A DNA stretch of 64,000 bases from Alphaproteobacteria bacterium (GTDB lineage: Bacteria > Pseudomonadota > Alphaproteobacteria > Micropepsales > Micropepsaceae), in the NCBI GenBank assembly GCA_016124635.1, contig WGNJ01000027.1:45115-109114 (forward strand), given 5' to 3'. Numbering within the stretch: the stretch's first letter is position 1; each line of letters begins with the position of its first letter. Made by a program: the position numbers and the translations under genes. The notes beneath the pieces were generated by a model, which worked only from the letters and a program-made list of their open reading frames with translations, ran no database searches and was not told where the DNA came from. Of the stretch, positions 1-9,021 are shown piece after piece.

Positions 1-602
1 CCGATCACCGGCGGGCCTTCTGCCGCCCAGCCGATTTCGCGGGCGACCTCGGCACGCAATTCAGGGCTCGGTCGAAACGCGCCGAGATCGACCCCCAGCG
101 GGATCTCGGCCCACGGGCGATCGGCGTAAATGTCTCGACTGCAAAGGTTATCGGCGATCGTTCGGCCGAAGGCCGTCCACCCCGCAGCCTTGCTCATCGC
201 GTGCCGCTCCATCCACGAGAAGGGCGGCGGGTAGCGCTTCGGCAAGTTCTGAAACGTCGAATAGATCAGGCTCGACGTTCGGGGCGTCCAGCGGGCGATC
301 TGATAACCGGAGTAAATGTAAGGCTCTTCCCAGGCATGAACGACGTCGAACCGGCCACGATCCATCAGTCGCTTCAGAGCCCGGCCGTATCGGAAAACGT
401 GCACCTTGCGCGAGAATCGCACGGGGATTCGCTCCAGGGCGAACCCTTCGCTCTCACCCGTTTCGCATTCCAGCGGCCGCAGATCTGCATGATAGAACGC
501 CGGGGCGGCCACGGTTACATCGTGCCCTGCCAGCGCCCATTCCTGGGGCAGCCGGCGGTTCATGGCGACGACGTAAGAATGCCCGATGGTGAGTATTCGC
601 AT
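1..602 (-). CDS. Glycosyltransferase, GT4-like (N-terminal part, cut by window edge)
   Basis: The first 200 codons of a GT-B fold glycosyltransferase are read leftwards and run off the left edge, so the C-terminal sugar-nucleotide half is missing. The start MRILTIGHSY forms the usual first hydrophobic strand. FDVVHA (85-90) matches the acceptor-domain strand of GT4 enzymes, and IPLGVD followed by AFRPS (167-178) is the family linker before the donor domain. It starts 43 bp after galE ends on the same strand, suggesting one transcript and a role in adding a sugar to a cell-surface glycan. Donor and acceptor cannot be told from this half. Family call is solid; function within the family is open. 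Confidence 0.85.
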   Translation of the reverse strand, partial: MRILTIGHSYVVAMNRRLPQEWALAGHDVTVAAPAFYHADLRPLECETGESEGFALERIPVRFSRKVHVFRYGRALKRLMDRGRFDVVHAWEEPYIYSGYQIARWTPRTSSLIYSTFQNLPKRYPPPFSWMERHAMSKAAGWTAFGRTIADNLCSRDIYADRPWAEIPLGVDLGAFRPSPELRAEVAREIGWAAEGPPVI

Positions 603-645
603 GGCGTTCCGTTGCGTTCAGAACCTCGGGAGCCTCATGGCCGGT

Positions 646-1626
646 TCAATCGGCGAACCCGCGAGGATGGGCATGATGCCAGGCCCAGGCGGAGCGGATC
701 ACGGCCTCGATATCCGTGAATTTCGCCTTCCATCCAAGTTCACGCTCGGCCTTGGCCGGATTGCCCATCAGCCGTGCCGGGTCGCCTGGCCTGCGGGCAT
801 CCTCGACCGCCTCGATCGGCAAGCCTGTCACGCGTCTGGCCGCTTCGATCACCTGGCGGACACTCACACCCACGCCGGTGCCCAGATTGTAATCGACCAT
901 CCTGCCCGGTACGGTGTGGTTCAGTACACGCAGGTGGGCATCGGCCAGGTCATCCACATGCACGTAATCACGAATGCATGTGCCATCGGGCGTCGGGTAA
1001 TCCGTGCCGAAAATGCGGATGTTGGGGCGTTGGCCCAGAGCGACCTGCAGCACCAGCGGGATCAGGTGCGATTCCGGGTCGTGATCTTCGCCGATCGTAG
1101 CGTCATCGGCCGCGCCGCAGGCGTTGAAATAACGCAGCACGGCCACTTCCAGGCCGAATGCGGCGGCGTAATCGGTCAGGGCCCGCTCGATGACCAGCTT
1201 GGTGAAGCCGTACGGATTGATCGGATTCTTGGGCAGGTCTTCGGAAATCGGCGACTCGACGACTCCGAAAACCGCGCAGGTGCTCGAAAAAACGATCTTG
1301 CGGACACCGGTCGCGACCATCGAATCGAGCAGGTCGAGCGTGCCCGTCACGTTGGTTCGATAGTAAATGTCGGGCCGGGCGACACTTTCGCCCACCAGCG
1401 CCCGCGCCGCGAAATGGAAAACGGCTTCGATCCCGTTCTGCTTCAACACAGATTTGAGTTTGTCCGTGTCGTGCAAGTCGCCTTCGATCAGAAGACCTTC
1501 CGGCACGGCACCCGTGTGACCTTGCGAGAGATTGTCGTAAATCTTGACTTCATGGCCGTTTCGGAGAAGGTGTCTGACGCAGTGGCTGCCGACGTAGCCG
1601 GCCCCGCCGACAACGAGAATTCTCAT
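646..1626 (-). CDS. galE: UDP-glucose 4-epimerase (GalE)
   Basis: A 326-residue extended short-chain dehydrogenase that interconverts UDP-glucose and UDP-galactose using bound NAD in the cytoplasm. The N-terminal Rossmann motif GGAGYVG is at 7-13, the SSTCAVFG stretch holds the catalytic Ser/Thr (114-116), and the YxxxK pair is Tyr139/Lys143 in NPYGFTK. RDYVHVDDLADAH and the length both fit GalE. It follows the CysQ-like gene by 12 bp and precedes a glycosyltransferase by 43 bp, so it probably supplies an activated sugar to that enzyme. Closely related epimerases acting on other UDP-sugars cannot be excluded. Confidence 0.93.
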   Translation of the reverse strand: MRILVVGGAGYVGSHCVRHLLRNGHEVKIYDNLSQGHTGAVPEGLLIEGDLHDTDKLKSVLKQNGIEAVFHFAARALVGESVARPDIYYRTNVTGTLDLLDSMVATGVRKIVFSSTCAVFGVVESPISEDLPKNPINPYGFTKLVIERALTDYAAAFGLEVAVLRYFNACGAADDATIGEDHDPESHLIPLVLQVALGQRPNIRIFGTDYPTPDGTCIRDYVHVDDLADAHLRVLNHTVPGRMVDYNLGTGVGVSVRQVIEAARRVTGLPIEAVEDARRPGDPARLMGNPAKAERELGWKAKFTDIEAVIRSAWAWHHAHPRGFAD

Positions 1627-1638
1627 CGGGTTCGATCC

Positions 1639-2661
1639 TCAAGCGTTCGTACGTACCGTTTCGGAGATCACGGCCAGAATCCGGTCATGCAGCTTGCCGT
1701 CGGAAACGACGACCCCTCGGCCTGAGGCGAATCGATGGTTCGCATCCCAGTCGCGTGCGTCGGACCAGACCAGTGGCTGGCCGTCCATATCCGTAACCCG
1801 GCCGCCGGCTTCTTCCACCACGATCACGCCCGCCGCGTGATCCCACACGGCTTCACGATAAGTCGCCGAAGTGGGCAGTCGCAGGTAAAAATCAGCATCG
1901 CCGCAAGCCACGGCCGCATACTTGGCCTGGCTGTCCATCTTGCGAATCCGGTCTTCGCCGATCCCCAGCCGCCCTGCGACCTGGCCACTCAGCCCATGCG
2001 GGCTGTGGTTCAGCGATTCGCACATGATCGTGTCCGACCGCGACTCGCCCGGACCGACGCTCAAGCGCACCGGCTCGGCCTGCCCATCCAGCGGAATCGC
2101 CCAGGCGCCCTGCCCGCGGGCCGAGAAGAAGATCGAGCCGGTCGTCGATGGAGAGCCGGGCAGGGGATATTCCGGGCAAGCCAGGGCCCCGAAGCGAACC
2201 TGGCCCTCTTCGATCAGTGCCAGTGCGATCGCGTACTGGCCGCCCTTGAGATAGCCCTTCGTGCCGTCGATCGGGTCGATGACCCAGTAGCGCGACCGCC
2301 ACGAGGAGTCGGCCACGTCGCCCGATGCCGGCCGAATGCGGTTGATCGCATGCACCAGGGCTTCCACGTTCGCGAAATCAGCGCCTGCTGTCTTGAGATC
2401 CGCGATCAGTTCGTCCGTGAAAGCGGCGTCGCTGGAAAAGTCGGCCAGTTCCGCGGTCTCTTCCGCCATGATCGGATCACTGGCGAAGAACGTTCGCAAA
2501 CGCTGAACCAGCAACGCCTGGCTGCCGAAGTCGGCATTCGTCACCGGGCTGCCGTCGGCTTTCGTCAACGGCCTGATCCGGCCTTCCTGGCGAATGCGGC
2601 GGCAGAATCGAGCGGCTATGCCAACGGCATCGATAGCATGTGCGAATTCGGAATTGAGCAT
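1639..2661 (-). CDS. 3'(2'),5'-bisphosphate nucleotidase / inositol-monophosphatase family (CysQ-like)
   Basis: A 340-residue Mg-dependent, Li-sensitive type phosphatase. The metal-site motifs are in order: TNAD (41-44), AEE (66-68), WVIDPIDGTKG (126-136) and, near residue 270, VWDHAAG followed by EEAGG. The GTKG variant and the 340-residue length fit the HAL2/SAL1-like 3'-phosphoadenosine 5'-phosphate phosphatases better than true inositol monophosphatases. Family knowledge predicts that it removes PAP left by sulfotransferases. It begins the leftward cysQ-like/galE/glycosyltransferase group, so it may serve sulfated or otherwise modified glycans, which is inference. The substrate is not fixed by sequence alone. 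Confidence 0.85.
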   Translation of the reverse strand: MLNSEFAHAIDAVGIAARFCRRIRQEGRIRPLTKADGSPVTNADFGSQALLVQRLRTFFASDPIMAEETAELADFSSDAAFTDELIADLKTAGADFANVEALVHAINRIRPASGDVADSSWRSRYWVIDPIDGTKGYLKGGQYAIALALIEEGQVRFGALACPEYPLPGSPSTTGSIFFSARGQGAWAIPLDGQAEPVRLSVGPGESRSDTIMCESLNHSPHGLSGQVAGRLGIGEDRIRKMDSQAKYAAVACGDADFYLRLPTSATYREAVWDHAAGVIVVEEAGGRVTDMDGQPLVWSDARDWDANHRFASGRGVVVSDGKLHDRILAVISETVRTNA

Positions 2662-3226
2662 TGGCTGGACCTGAGAAATCCCTTCCCCGCGAATGTCCCT
2701 GGAGCGGATCGCATGCCCCGGTCATTCCGTACCGGTGGCCTTGCGATCACATGAGGACGATGTCGCGAATGTGTTCGAATCGCCCCAGAATAGCGAATCG
2801 GGCGTTCCCGGAACAGTGTCGTTCGCTGAAGGTATCAGTGATTCGAACCGGGCTGGAACCGACGCCATGACTGGGACACATGATCGCCTGACGTTGCCCC
2901 TCGAAATCGATGCCCGGGACCACTGGATCTTCCTGGCTCGGGTTCTGATTTGACGATTCGATCGAAAGTGAAGATCTGACGATCGATACGATGAGGCGGA
3001 AATCAGAAGAAAGACTGCGACAAAACCGGTCCGAAATGCTTGGATTGTGCCCGGAATTATGCTAACAATGATCTCGCGAATCTGCGCGAACGATATCGAG
3101 CTTCCCTTTTCCTGATTCTCCAGCTTCGACGGGAACGAGCCGTTCCGGGCTGACTGTCGTGCTTGGCTCTGCTTCGAAGCTCATCGGTGCGGATTTCTGA
3201 TCACACCTGTATCGGAATCGTCTTCC
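2662..3226. other. Intergenic region between divergent genes, no gene seen
   Basis: This 565-bp stretch separates the leftward CysQ-like gene from the rightward Ser/Thr kinase. It must hold both promoters. I see no convincing coding frame, RNA gene or strong repeat in it; short open frames here lack family resemblance. Confidence 0.5.
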
Positions 3227-4711
3227 ATGAGTTCGAACGCCGGGGAAAACGAAAATTCCGACAACCGCGGCAAATCCCCCGCTTCGGGGCGATTGAAGTC
3301 TACGCCTTCGATCATTTTGAAGCGTGAGGCAGGTACGCTCGACCGCCCCGAGGCTCCCGGCGAACTTGGCCGCCTGCGCGAATATCGCGTCAGCAGAATC
3401 CTTGGCGAAGGCGGCATGGGTGTCGTCTACCTCGCCTGGGATTCGAACCTGCACCGGTCCGTGGCCCTCAAGGTCATGAAACGCGCGATCGCCGAAAACG
3501 AGCAATCCCGCCAGCGGTTCGTTCTGGAAGCCCGGGCGACCGCCGCGATCGACCACGACTACATCGTCACCATCTTTCAGGTCGGCGACCATAACGGTGT
3601 GCCCTACCTGGTGATGAAGCATCTTGAGGGGCAGACGCTCGAAGATCGCCTGCGCGTCGACAAGATCATCCCCCTGGCTGACTCGGTACGCATCGCCCGG
3701 CAAGTCGCCGAAGGGCTGCAGGCCGCCCATTCCTGTAACCTGATCCACCGCGACATCAAGCCTTCGAACATCTGGCTGGAAAAGAACCGTAACCGTGTCA
3801 AAATTCTCGACTTCGGCCTGGCCCGGGTCGCGGATTCGTCAGACCCGAACATCACCCAGACCGGCGTCATCCTCGGCACGCCGGCCTACATGTCTCCCGA
3901 ACAGGCCGCCGGGACGGAACTCGATCCCCGCACGGATCTGTTCTCACTCGGCACCGTGCTTTACCGCATGGTCGTCGGCAAGTCGCCGTTTCGGGGCACG
4001 AACAATCTTGCGATCCTCCGCAGCCTGTCCGTCGACTCCCCCGTGCCACCGCGCGACATCAACCCCGGAGTTCCGGATCGTCTCAATCGCCTGATCCTCA
4101 AACTCCTCGAAAAAGAGCGGGACGACCGTCCCTCTTCAGCCTCGTCCGTCGCGATGGTTCTGGAATCGATCGAGGAAGACCTGGGCCAGACAGGTTCTTC
4201 CGAATTCGCAGTGCCCGCGGCTACGCAAAAACCGGCTTCGTCCGCCGCGCCGAAAGCGGTATCCGCACCGGGAGGAAAGTCTTACGACGTACCGCCCTAT
4301 GAAGTTCCCCAGGTCGCATCCGCCCTTGCGGAAGTGGACCTGGAGGAAATCTCCCTCGAACCCGTCGACGAGGACGCACCGCCAGCCAAAGACGGCAAGC
4401 CTGCCCAGGCGCCCGCGGCGGCCGTTGCTTCGGCCGAGACGAAAGACAAGCCGAAGAGCAGGGCGGAAGTCAGCCCCCTGCTGAAAAAGCTCGCCCAGCA
4501 GGCGGCTCTCCAGGACGAAATCGAGGAAGAGCCCACATACATCATCGATTCGCGTTCGGCTGTGATCGACGAATGGCGCAGGCAGCAATTCTGGGCCAAC
4601 TTCCCCTGGCGGCCGATCCTGTACGTCTTTGCCCTTCTCGCCGGTGTGATCCTGATCGCAGTCGGGGCCTACGAACTCTGGCCCATGGTTCTCGAACAGT
4701 TCGGCGAATGA
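3227..4711 (+). CDS. Membrane-anchored Ser/Thr protein kinase (PknB-like)
   Basis: A 494-residue Hanks-type kinase. The glycine loop GEGGMG is at 60-65, the ATP lysine Lys82 lies in VALK, the catalytic loop HRDIKPSN at 174-181, DFG at 195-197, and the SPEQ form of the APE motif at 223-226. All catalytic residues are present, so it should be active. An Ala/Pro/Glu-rich linker (about 330-440) leads to one membrane helix near the C-terminus (about 462-485), leaving almost no extracytoplasmic sensor. Such kinases are abundant in planctomycetes. It belongs to the chromosome, just outside the element. The partner proteins are unknown. Confidence 0.92.
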   Translation: MSSNAGENENSDNRGKSPASGRLKSTPSIILKREAGTLDRPEAPGELGRLREYRVSRILGEGGMGVVYLAWDSNLHRSVALKVMKRAIAENEQSRQRFVLEARATAAIDHDYIVTIFQVGDHNGVPYLVMKHLEGQTLEDRLRVDKIIPLADSVRIARQVAEGLQAAHSCNLIHRDIKPSNIWLEKNRNRVKILDFGLARVADSSDPNITQTGVILGTPAYMSPEQAAGTELDPRTDLFSLGTVLYRMVVGKSPFRGTNNLAILRSLSVDSPVPPRDINPGVPDRLNRLILKLLEKERDDRPSSASSVAMVLESIEEDLGQTGSSEFAVPAATQKPASSAAPKAVSAPGGKSYDVPPYEVPQVASALAEVDLEEISLEPVDEDAPPAKDGKPAQAPAAAVASAETKDKPKSRAEVSPLLKKLAQQAALQDEIEEEPTYIIDSRSAVIDEWRRQQFWANFPWRPILYVFALLAGVILIAVGAYELWPMVLEQFGE

Positions 4712-4918
4712 CCTTGCGGTGCCCCGCTTCGCCAACCAGGCGAACATGGCTGGCCTGACGAACCACCGGGAAAGATCGCGAGCCGGCCCGTTGGTCCGTA
4801 ATATTTTGGTGGGTATTGAGATGCGTTAATCTGTGCGTCTCGTTCGTCGATTGCGGATTTTCTCGCCCAGGCGAAAAAGGTTGACAAATCGCTCATCTTT
4901 GACGATAAATGCACGTAT

Positions 4919-4993
4919 CGGGGCGTAGCTCAGCCTGGCTAGAGCGCACGGTTCGGGTCCGTGAGGCCGGAGGTTCGAATCCTCTCGCCCCGA
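4919..4993 (+). tRNA. tRNA-Pro (anticodon CGG), intact, integration target
   Basis: A full cloverleaf can be folded. The acceptor CGGGGCG pairs with CGCCCCG (discriminator A), the D arm is GCTC/GAGC, the anticodon stem CACGG/CCGTG carries the loop TTCGGGT with anticodon CGG, and the T stem GGAGG/CCTCT carries TTCGAAT. No CCA is encoded. The 3' 44 nt are repeated at the far end of the mobile element, so the element re-supplies or preserves the intact gene at its left junction. Confidence 0.95.
4950..4993 (+). repeat. attL: left 44-bp direct repeat within tRNA-Pro
   Basis: These 44 bp, from the anticodon stem-loop to the 3' end of tRNA-Pro, are identical to 62281-62324. Identity stops at both edges (left copy followed by CTAC, right copy by TTTT). 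This is the usual crossover footprint of a tRNA-targeting tyrosine integrase. Confidence 0.93.
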
Positions 4994-5082
4994 CTACTAC
5001 TGGATAAGGACTTGCGACGACACTAGACTGGATCAGATCGGGTTCTTGCAGAGTTTCGCTGCAGAGTTCGGGAGGTCCAGCG

Positions 5083-6300
5083 GTGCGTCGGCGTCATCCT
5101 CAACCGTTCTGGCGCGAGTTCACTCGCTGCTGGTACGTGCAGATCGGCAAGCAACAAGTTCGTCTCTCTCCCGACCGGGAAGAGGCGTTCAAGATGTATC
5201 ACGACCTGATGAAGCGGACGCTCGAGGGTCTCCCCTCACCTCCTCCGACTTCGCTGGGTACGCGATCGCCCTACGTCGTGGAAGTGCTCGACGCGTTCCT
5301 CGACTGGTGCCTTCGGAACAAAGCTCAGCCCACGTTCGTCTATTACCGGGACAACATCCAGCGTTTCGTAAGTCGCATTCCGTCAACGCTTTTGGTTTCG
5401 GACCTGAAGCCCTTTCACGTCACCCAGGCGATGTCCGACTTTCCCAACTGGGGCAACAACACCAAGAACGACTTCATCAGTTCGGTGAAGCGGGCCCTCA
5501 ACTGGGCCGTCGACGAAGAGCTCATCGACCGGAACCCGATCGAGCGGATGAAGAAACCTGCTCGTGAAGCGAGAGAGACAGCGGTCTCGCCGGAAGAGTA
5601 CGCCAGGGTCGTGGCCATGGTCGACGAACCTAAGTTCCTTGACCTCATCGAGTTGGCCTGGGAAACCGGGGCCCGGGTGCAGGAGCTTCGGCAGTTCGAA
5701 GCCCGGTTCGTCGACCTGGCGAACGGCCGGATCGTGTTGCCCCCGAGCAAGGCGAAGGGGAAGAAGTACCACCGGGTCATCTATCTCACCGAACGGGCGA
5801 AAGCGATCGTCGAACGGTTGATGCAGGAATCGCCGACGGGGGCGCTGCTCCGGAACACGGAAGGCAATGCCTGGTCGAAGAACGCCATCAACTCTGCATT
5901 TTGCAGACTTGAGCTCGCCTTCGGGCGTAAGGCACTTAAGGAGCTTGGGATCGAGCCTCAAGTCCCACCCCGCTTCCGTGCCGACGGCATTCCGTCCGAA
6001 AGACTGGCCCAGGCTCGTGCGAGTCACCGGGCTCTCGTTCGCAAAATACGTAAAGAAGACGAAGCCCTCGCGAAGCAGCATGGCGTGAAGTACCACCTGG
6101 GGGCATTCCGAAAAGGCTACGCGACGGAAGCTCTGAAGAACGGAGTGGATACGGCGACTCTGGCCCACCTCCTGGGCCACTCTGACACCAGCATGGTCAG
6201 CCGGGTGTACGCCAAAGTGCAGCAGGATCCGAAGTTCATGGCGGAGGCGGCACGGCGGGCGAAGGGGCTTGGGAGCGGAAACAAGCACGATGCCGAGTAG
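5083..6300 (+). CDS. Tyrosine integrase of the element
   Basis: A 405-residue site-specific recombinase starting at GTG 5083, 90 bp inside attL, as expected for the integrase that uses the tRNA-Pro site. It has an SAM-like N-terminal domain (about 65-160) and a catalytic domain with Arg198 (ETGARVQELR), a beta-hairpin lysine near 226-228, Arg343 in AFRKGYAT, His366 in LLGHSD and the nucleophile Tyr376 (RVYAKV). The residue three before Arg343, normally the box II histidine, is glycine in this alignment, although a His lies at 338. The nearest downstream gene is convergent. The family is certain; the pairing with this att site is inferred from position. Confidence 0.92.
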   Translation: MRRRHPQPFWREFTRCWYVQIGKQQVRLSPDREEAFKMYHDLMKRTLEGLPSPPPTSLGTRSPYVVEVLDAFLDWCLRNKAQPTFVYYRDNIQRFVSRIPSTLLVSDLKPFHVTQAMSDFPNWGNNTKNDFISSVKRALNWAVDEELIDRNPIERMKKPAREARETAVSPEEYARVVAMVDEPKFLDLIELAWETGARVQELRQFEARFVDLANGRIVLPPSKAKGKKYHRVIYLTERAKAIVERLMQESPTGALLRNTEGNAWSKNAINSAFCRLELAFGRKALKELGIEPQVPPRFRADGIPSERLAQARASHRALVRKIRKEDEALAKQHGVKYHLGAFRKGYATEALKNGVDTATLAHLLGHSDTSMVSRVYAKVQQDPKFMAEAARRAKGLGSGNKHDAE

Positions 6301-6592
6301 ATGCGGCTGCTTAACCCGCCGTCCCCGTTTCTCGATCACTTGGAAAAGGCTTCACTTCTGGATCGAGGGTTGCCTTGCTTTCGAGCGTATCCGTGTCGGC
6401 AAGCTGGACGCGGGCGGCATCAGGAGCCTATTTTTGAATTCTTCGGCGAGGGTTGCGAGATCGAACGGGCCTTGACGAGTGTCATATAATCCCGAGGATT
6501 CGAGAAAACCTAGGGAGAAAACTCGGGAGAAAAATATTCGGTCCACCCGGACCGTCAGGATCCGACAGGGTTCCGCTCATGCGAAGGCGACC

Positions 6593-7684
6593 TTACTCTT
6601 CCTGCGTGAAAGGAATCGCGAGACCGTACTTCCGGCTCTTCTTCGCCGGATCGACGATCACCAGAAATCCGTCGGCGACCCAGTCGGCCAGAAGGACGCG
6701 AGCCATGCGTTGCGAAATTCCGAAGAGCTCTTCGAGATCGCGGCTCGTGATCGTGGTGCTCGACCGGAATGATTCCAGGGCTTTTCGCTGCCGTGGGTCG
6801 AGACGTCGAATCGCATCGGCCTGATCCGGCTGCACCCGTTTGGCTGCGGCCTCCGCCTGCCTTCTCACGCTCTCGAAGCTGTCGGTCATCCCGTGGCAGA
6901 AATACTCGAGCCAGGCGGTCAAATCGGCCGATTCCCTGCCCATGTAGTAATTGTGTGACGGCCCGACCGTCAGAGCCTCGTAATATGCTCCAAGATTCCG
7001 AGCGTAATAGGCTTCCAGCGAATAGAGTCCTTTGAGGTCGTAACCGCCCAGGTGCAGAATGAGCGTGGTGAGCAGCCTCGCAGTTCGCCCGTTGCCATCG
7101 AAATAGGGATGAATCGTGGCGAACTGATAGTGAGCCAGGCCTGCGACGATCGGACAGGGCAACTCTTCTGCCATCGAGCGATTGATCCACCCTACCAGGT
7201 CGCTCATGAGGCCAGGCACGTCCGAGGCCTCGGGCGGCATGTACACGATCGTTTTGCTACGGCTATCGCGAATCACGTTCTGACCGTCCCGATACGGCGA
7301 GGGTTTCGGCTTCCTTTTCGACCCGCCCGACATCACGAGAGCGTGGATTGTCTTGATCTGGGCTTCGGACAAACTTCGACGATCCGCTACCAGCCTTTCG
7401 ACATATTCCAGAGCTCCGTAGTATCCCAGGACTTCCTTCTCGTCTCGCTCCCGGCCAGGGAAATGCTCATGCTTGGCGATCACCTGGCTGACCTCTTCCT
7501 GAGTCAGCAGGTTGCCTTCGATCATCGTGGAATAGTGTGTGGAATCGAGTCGGGCCGACTCCCGGAGGCTGGCGAGAACGGCCGGGTTGATCGGCAAATG
7601 GATCATCGCCTCTCGCGCCGCCTCAATGCGAATCAGACTGTTGGCGATTCGGGTCGTGATCCGGAAGCTGGGGGTGAACGGCAT
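6593..7684 (-). CDS. Fic-domain AMP-transferase, class II, with C-terminal winged helix
   Basis: A 363-residue Fic protein. The inhibitory helix motif STMIEG (52-57, pattern S/T-x3-E-G) precedes the Fic core, so it is class II, self-inhibited. The catalytic HPYFDGNGR (192-200) is complete: His192, Asp/Gly loop, Arg200. Fic proteins of this kind transfer AMP (or related groups) from nucleotides to Ser/Thr/Tyr of target proteins. The C-terminal part (about 290-355, ending in a stretch resembling LEELFGISQRMARVLLADW) is a winged-helix DNA-binding domain. Three spaced TGCCGTTA repeats lie 33-62 bp upstream, consistent with autoregulation. The cellular target is unknown. Confidence 0.9.
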   Translation of the reverse strand: MPFTPSFRITTRIANSLIRIEAAREAMIHLPINPAVLASLRESARLDSTHYSTMIEGNLLTQEEVSQVIAKHEHFPGRERDEKEVLGYYGALEYVERLVADRRSLSEAQIKTIHALVMSGGSKRKPKPSPYRDGQNVIRDSRSKTIVYMPPEASDVPGLMSDLVGWINRSMAEELPCPIVAGLAHYQFATIHPYFDGNGRTARLLTTLILHLGGYDLKGLYSLEAYYARNLGAYYEALTVGPSHNYYMGRESADLTAWLEYFCHGMTDSFESVRRQAEAAAKRVQPDQADAIRRLDPRQRKALESFRSSTTITSRDLEELFGISQRMARVLLADWVADGFLVIVDPAKKSRKYGLAIPFTQEE

Positions 7685-7716
7685 GGCGTTGTCGGCAATT
7701 TCTCGGAAACGGGCGT

Positions 7717-7746
7717 TGCCGTTATTATGCCGTTAAATTGCCGTTA
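7717..7746. promoter_or_regulatory. Three TGCCGTTA direct repeats upstream of the first fic gene
   Basis: TGCCGTTA occurs at 7717, 7728 and 7739, exactly 11 bp apart, so the copies lie on one face of the helix. The array begins 33 bp before the Fic start on the opposite strand, where an operator would sit. Binding by the Fic protein's own winged helix is inference. Confidence 0.6.
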
Positions 7747-7861
7747 ACGCAAGTGGGAGCTCGTTCCACTGCTCACACTTTGGCTGGAAACAGAGAAGCG
7801 AAGCACAGGGCCTACGCTTTATTTTAGACATCCGTTCCGTCCGTGTTTCTAAAAAATCGCC

Positions 7862-8023
7862 TCAGCACTGCAACTCGACAGGCCATGCCGAGTCGTTCAT
7901 GGAATACCGGCCGCGTCCTCGCCTGTACTTTCGGAGGAACTCTTGGCGGAGGGAATGCAGTTCAGACTCGCTGAAATCAGAACGCGAGTACCTCCTCTGA
8001 AGAAAACTCGATGCTCTGTTCAT
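7862..8023 (-). CDS. Small ORF (53 aa) resembling the C-terminus of the ParA partner
   Basis: A short leftward frame starting at ATG 8023 and ending at 7862. Its tail, FLRKYRRGRGRYSMNDSA, aligns with LLRKYGGGNAPYSVNDAA at the end of the 216-residue partition protein (10270-10920). The similarity shows at DNA level too: about two thirds of 60 bases match between 7896-7956 and 10276-10336. The N-terminal half has no match. It may be a degenerate duplicate of that gene's end or a separate small protein with the same end motif. No obvious ribosome-binding site. Confidence 0.35.
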   Translation of the reverse strand: MNRASSFLQRRYSRSDFSESELHSLRQEFLRKYRRGRGRYSMNDSAWPVELQC

Positions 8024-8097
8024 TTCGATCGATTGATGAGCCCGGAATCGACCCTCTGTCGTTTGAGTAACGGCTCGACAGGTGCTATCCCCTTCTC

Positions 8098-8907
8098 ATG
8101 GTCGATCTTGGAAATGGAAAATCAGCCCCGGAAATCGACTCCGAACAAGCCGAAAAGCAGGTCACCGCTACTTCCGGACCTATGCCCGATTCTCGAATCG
8201 GTTGTGGCTCGACCGTAGATGATCAAGACGAATTGACGTTTGGAGAGACGTTGCTTGAAGTGGTCAAGCTACGGGCGTTTCTCGATAACGTGCTAGGCGA
8301 CGATGAGTCCCGTGAGGAACCAAAGCGGTCTCCAGGGCTTAGACAGGATTCGTCGATTGAAGACGCACCCTCACGTCTCCGGCGCTCTCTGGATATTGAT
8401 GACGCGATCCGGTCTGCTCACGCGATCGATGCTCGGCTCGAATTACTCAATGATTTTTCGCGCTCGATATTCCAAGGGTGGTTGGACTCTCTCGCCGGGC
8501 AGGCTTGCCCTCGTCGCGCTGATAACGAGCGACTCGTCGAACTCATCATGGATCGCGCTTCGCAGTTCGGACTGCATCTGTACGCTCAGTTCAAGGGCAG
8601 TACGGTTCGGGTCAAGCTCATCGCTGGTCCTCCAACATCGCCGATGCTCCTCGCTCCCGACTCCCCGGCCGCCATTGCAGGCTCGTTCGTACTCAACAAC
8701 ATCAAAGACCCAAGTGCTCCGACAAGTACTTTGTCCGGAAAGCTCACGGCGAAGGCGAAGCTACCCAGGCTGATAGTCGCCCGTACGCTGGAGCAGGCCG
8801 AGCAGCTCTTCGAATCATCCCAAAAGTCTGGTTCGAACACAGTAGAAGTATCGCGACCGTTAGACCCCCCTCGACCGGACCTGGATTCGTGGAGTCTCTC
8901 GTGCTAG
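8098..8907 (+). CDS. Hypothetical protein, 269 aa
   Basis: I do not recognise this protein. It is soluble, acidic in the first third (Asp/Glu-rich, low complexity to about residue 100), then mixed alpha/beta with a conserved-looking centre around RADNERLVELIMDRASQFGL (about 142-161), a helix followed by a strand LHLYAQFKGSTVRVKLI. No membrane segment or signal peptide. It precedes the HEAT-repeat gene on the same strand by 114 bp and may be transcribed with it. The long intergenic region before it suggests its own promoter. Confidence 0.6.
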   Translation: MVDLGNGKSAPEIDSEQAEKQVTATSGPMPDSRIGCGSTVDDQDELTFGETLLEVVKLRAFLDNVLGDDESREEPKRSPGLRQDSSIEDAPSRLRRSLDIDDAIRSAHAIDARLELLNDFSRSIFQGWLDSLAGQACPRRADNERLVELIMDRASQFGLHLYAQFKGSTVRVKLIAGPPTSPMLLAPDSPAAIAGSFVLNNIKDPSAPTSTLSGKLTAKAKLPRLIVARTLEQAEQLFESSQKSGSNTVEVSRPLDPPRPDLDSWSLSC

Positions 8908-9021
8908 CCGCTCCAATACAGGTGCCCGAAGAATAGTGCTTCCGGCCGAGCTAGTGCACGTTCACTGGGATTCCCGCATAACACGGTGAAGCAAAGAGGC
9001 TTCTTCAGTACTGAGTCGCAT

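Noticed and set aside
3062..3748. Minus-strand frame overlapping the kinase start
   Set aside because: Lies antisense to the kinase glycine loop and catalytic core; no family features.
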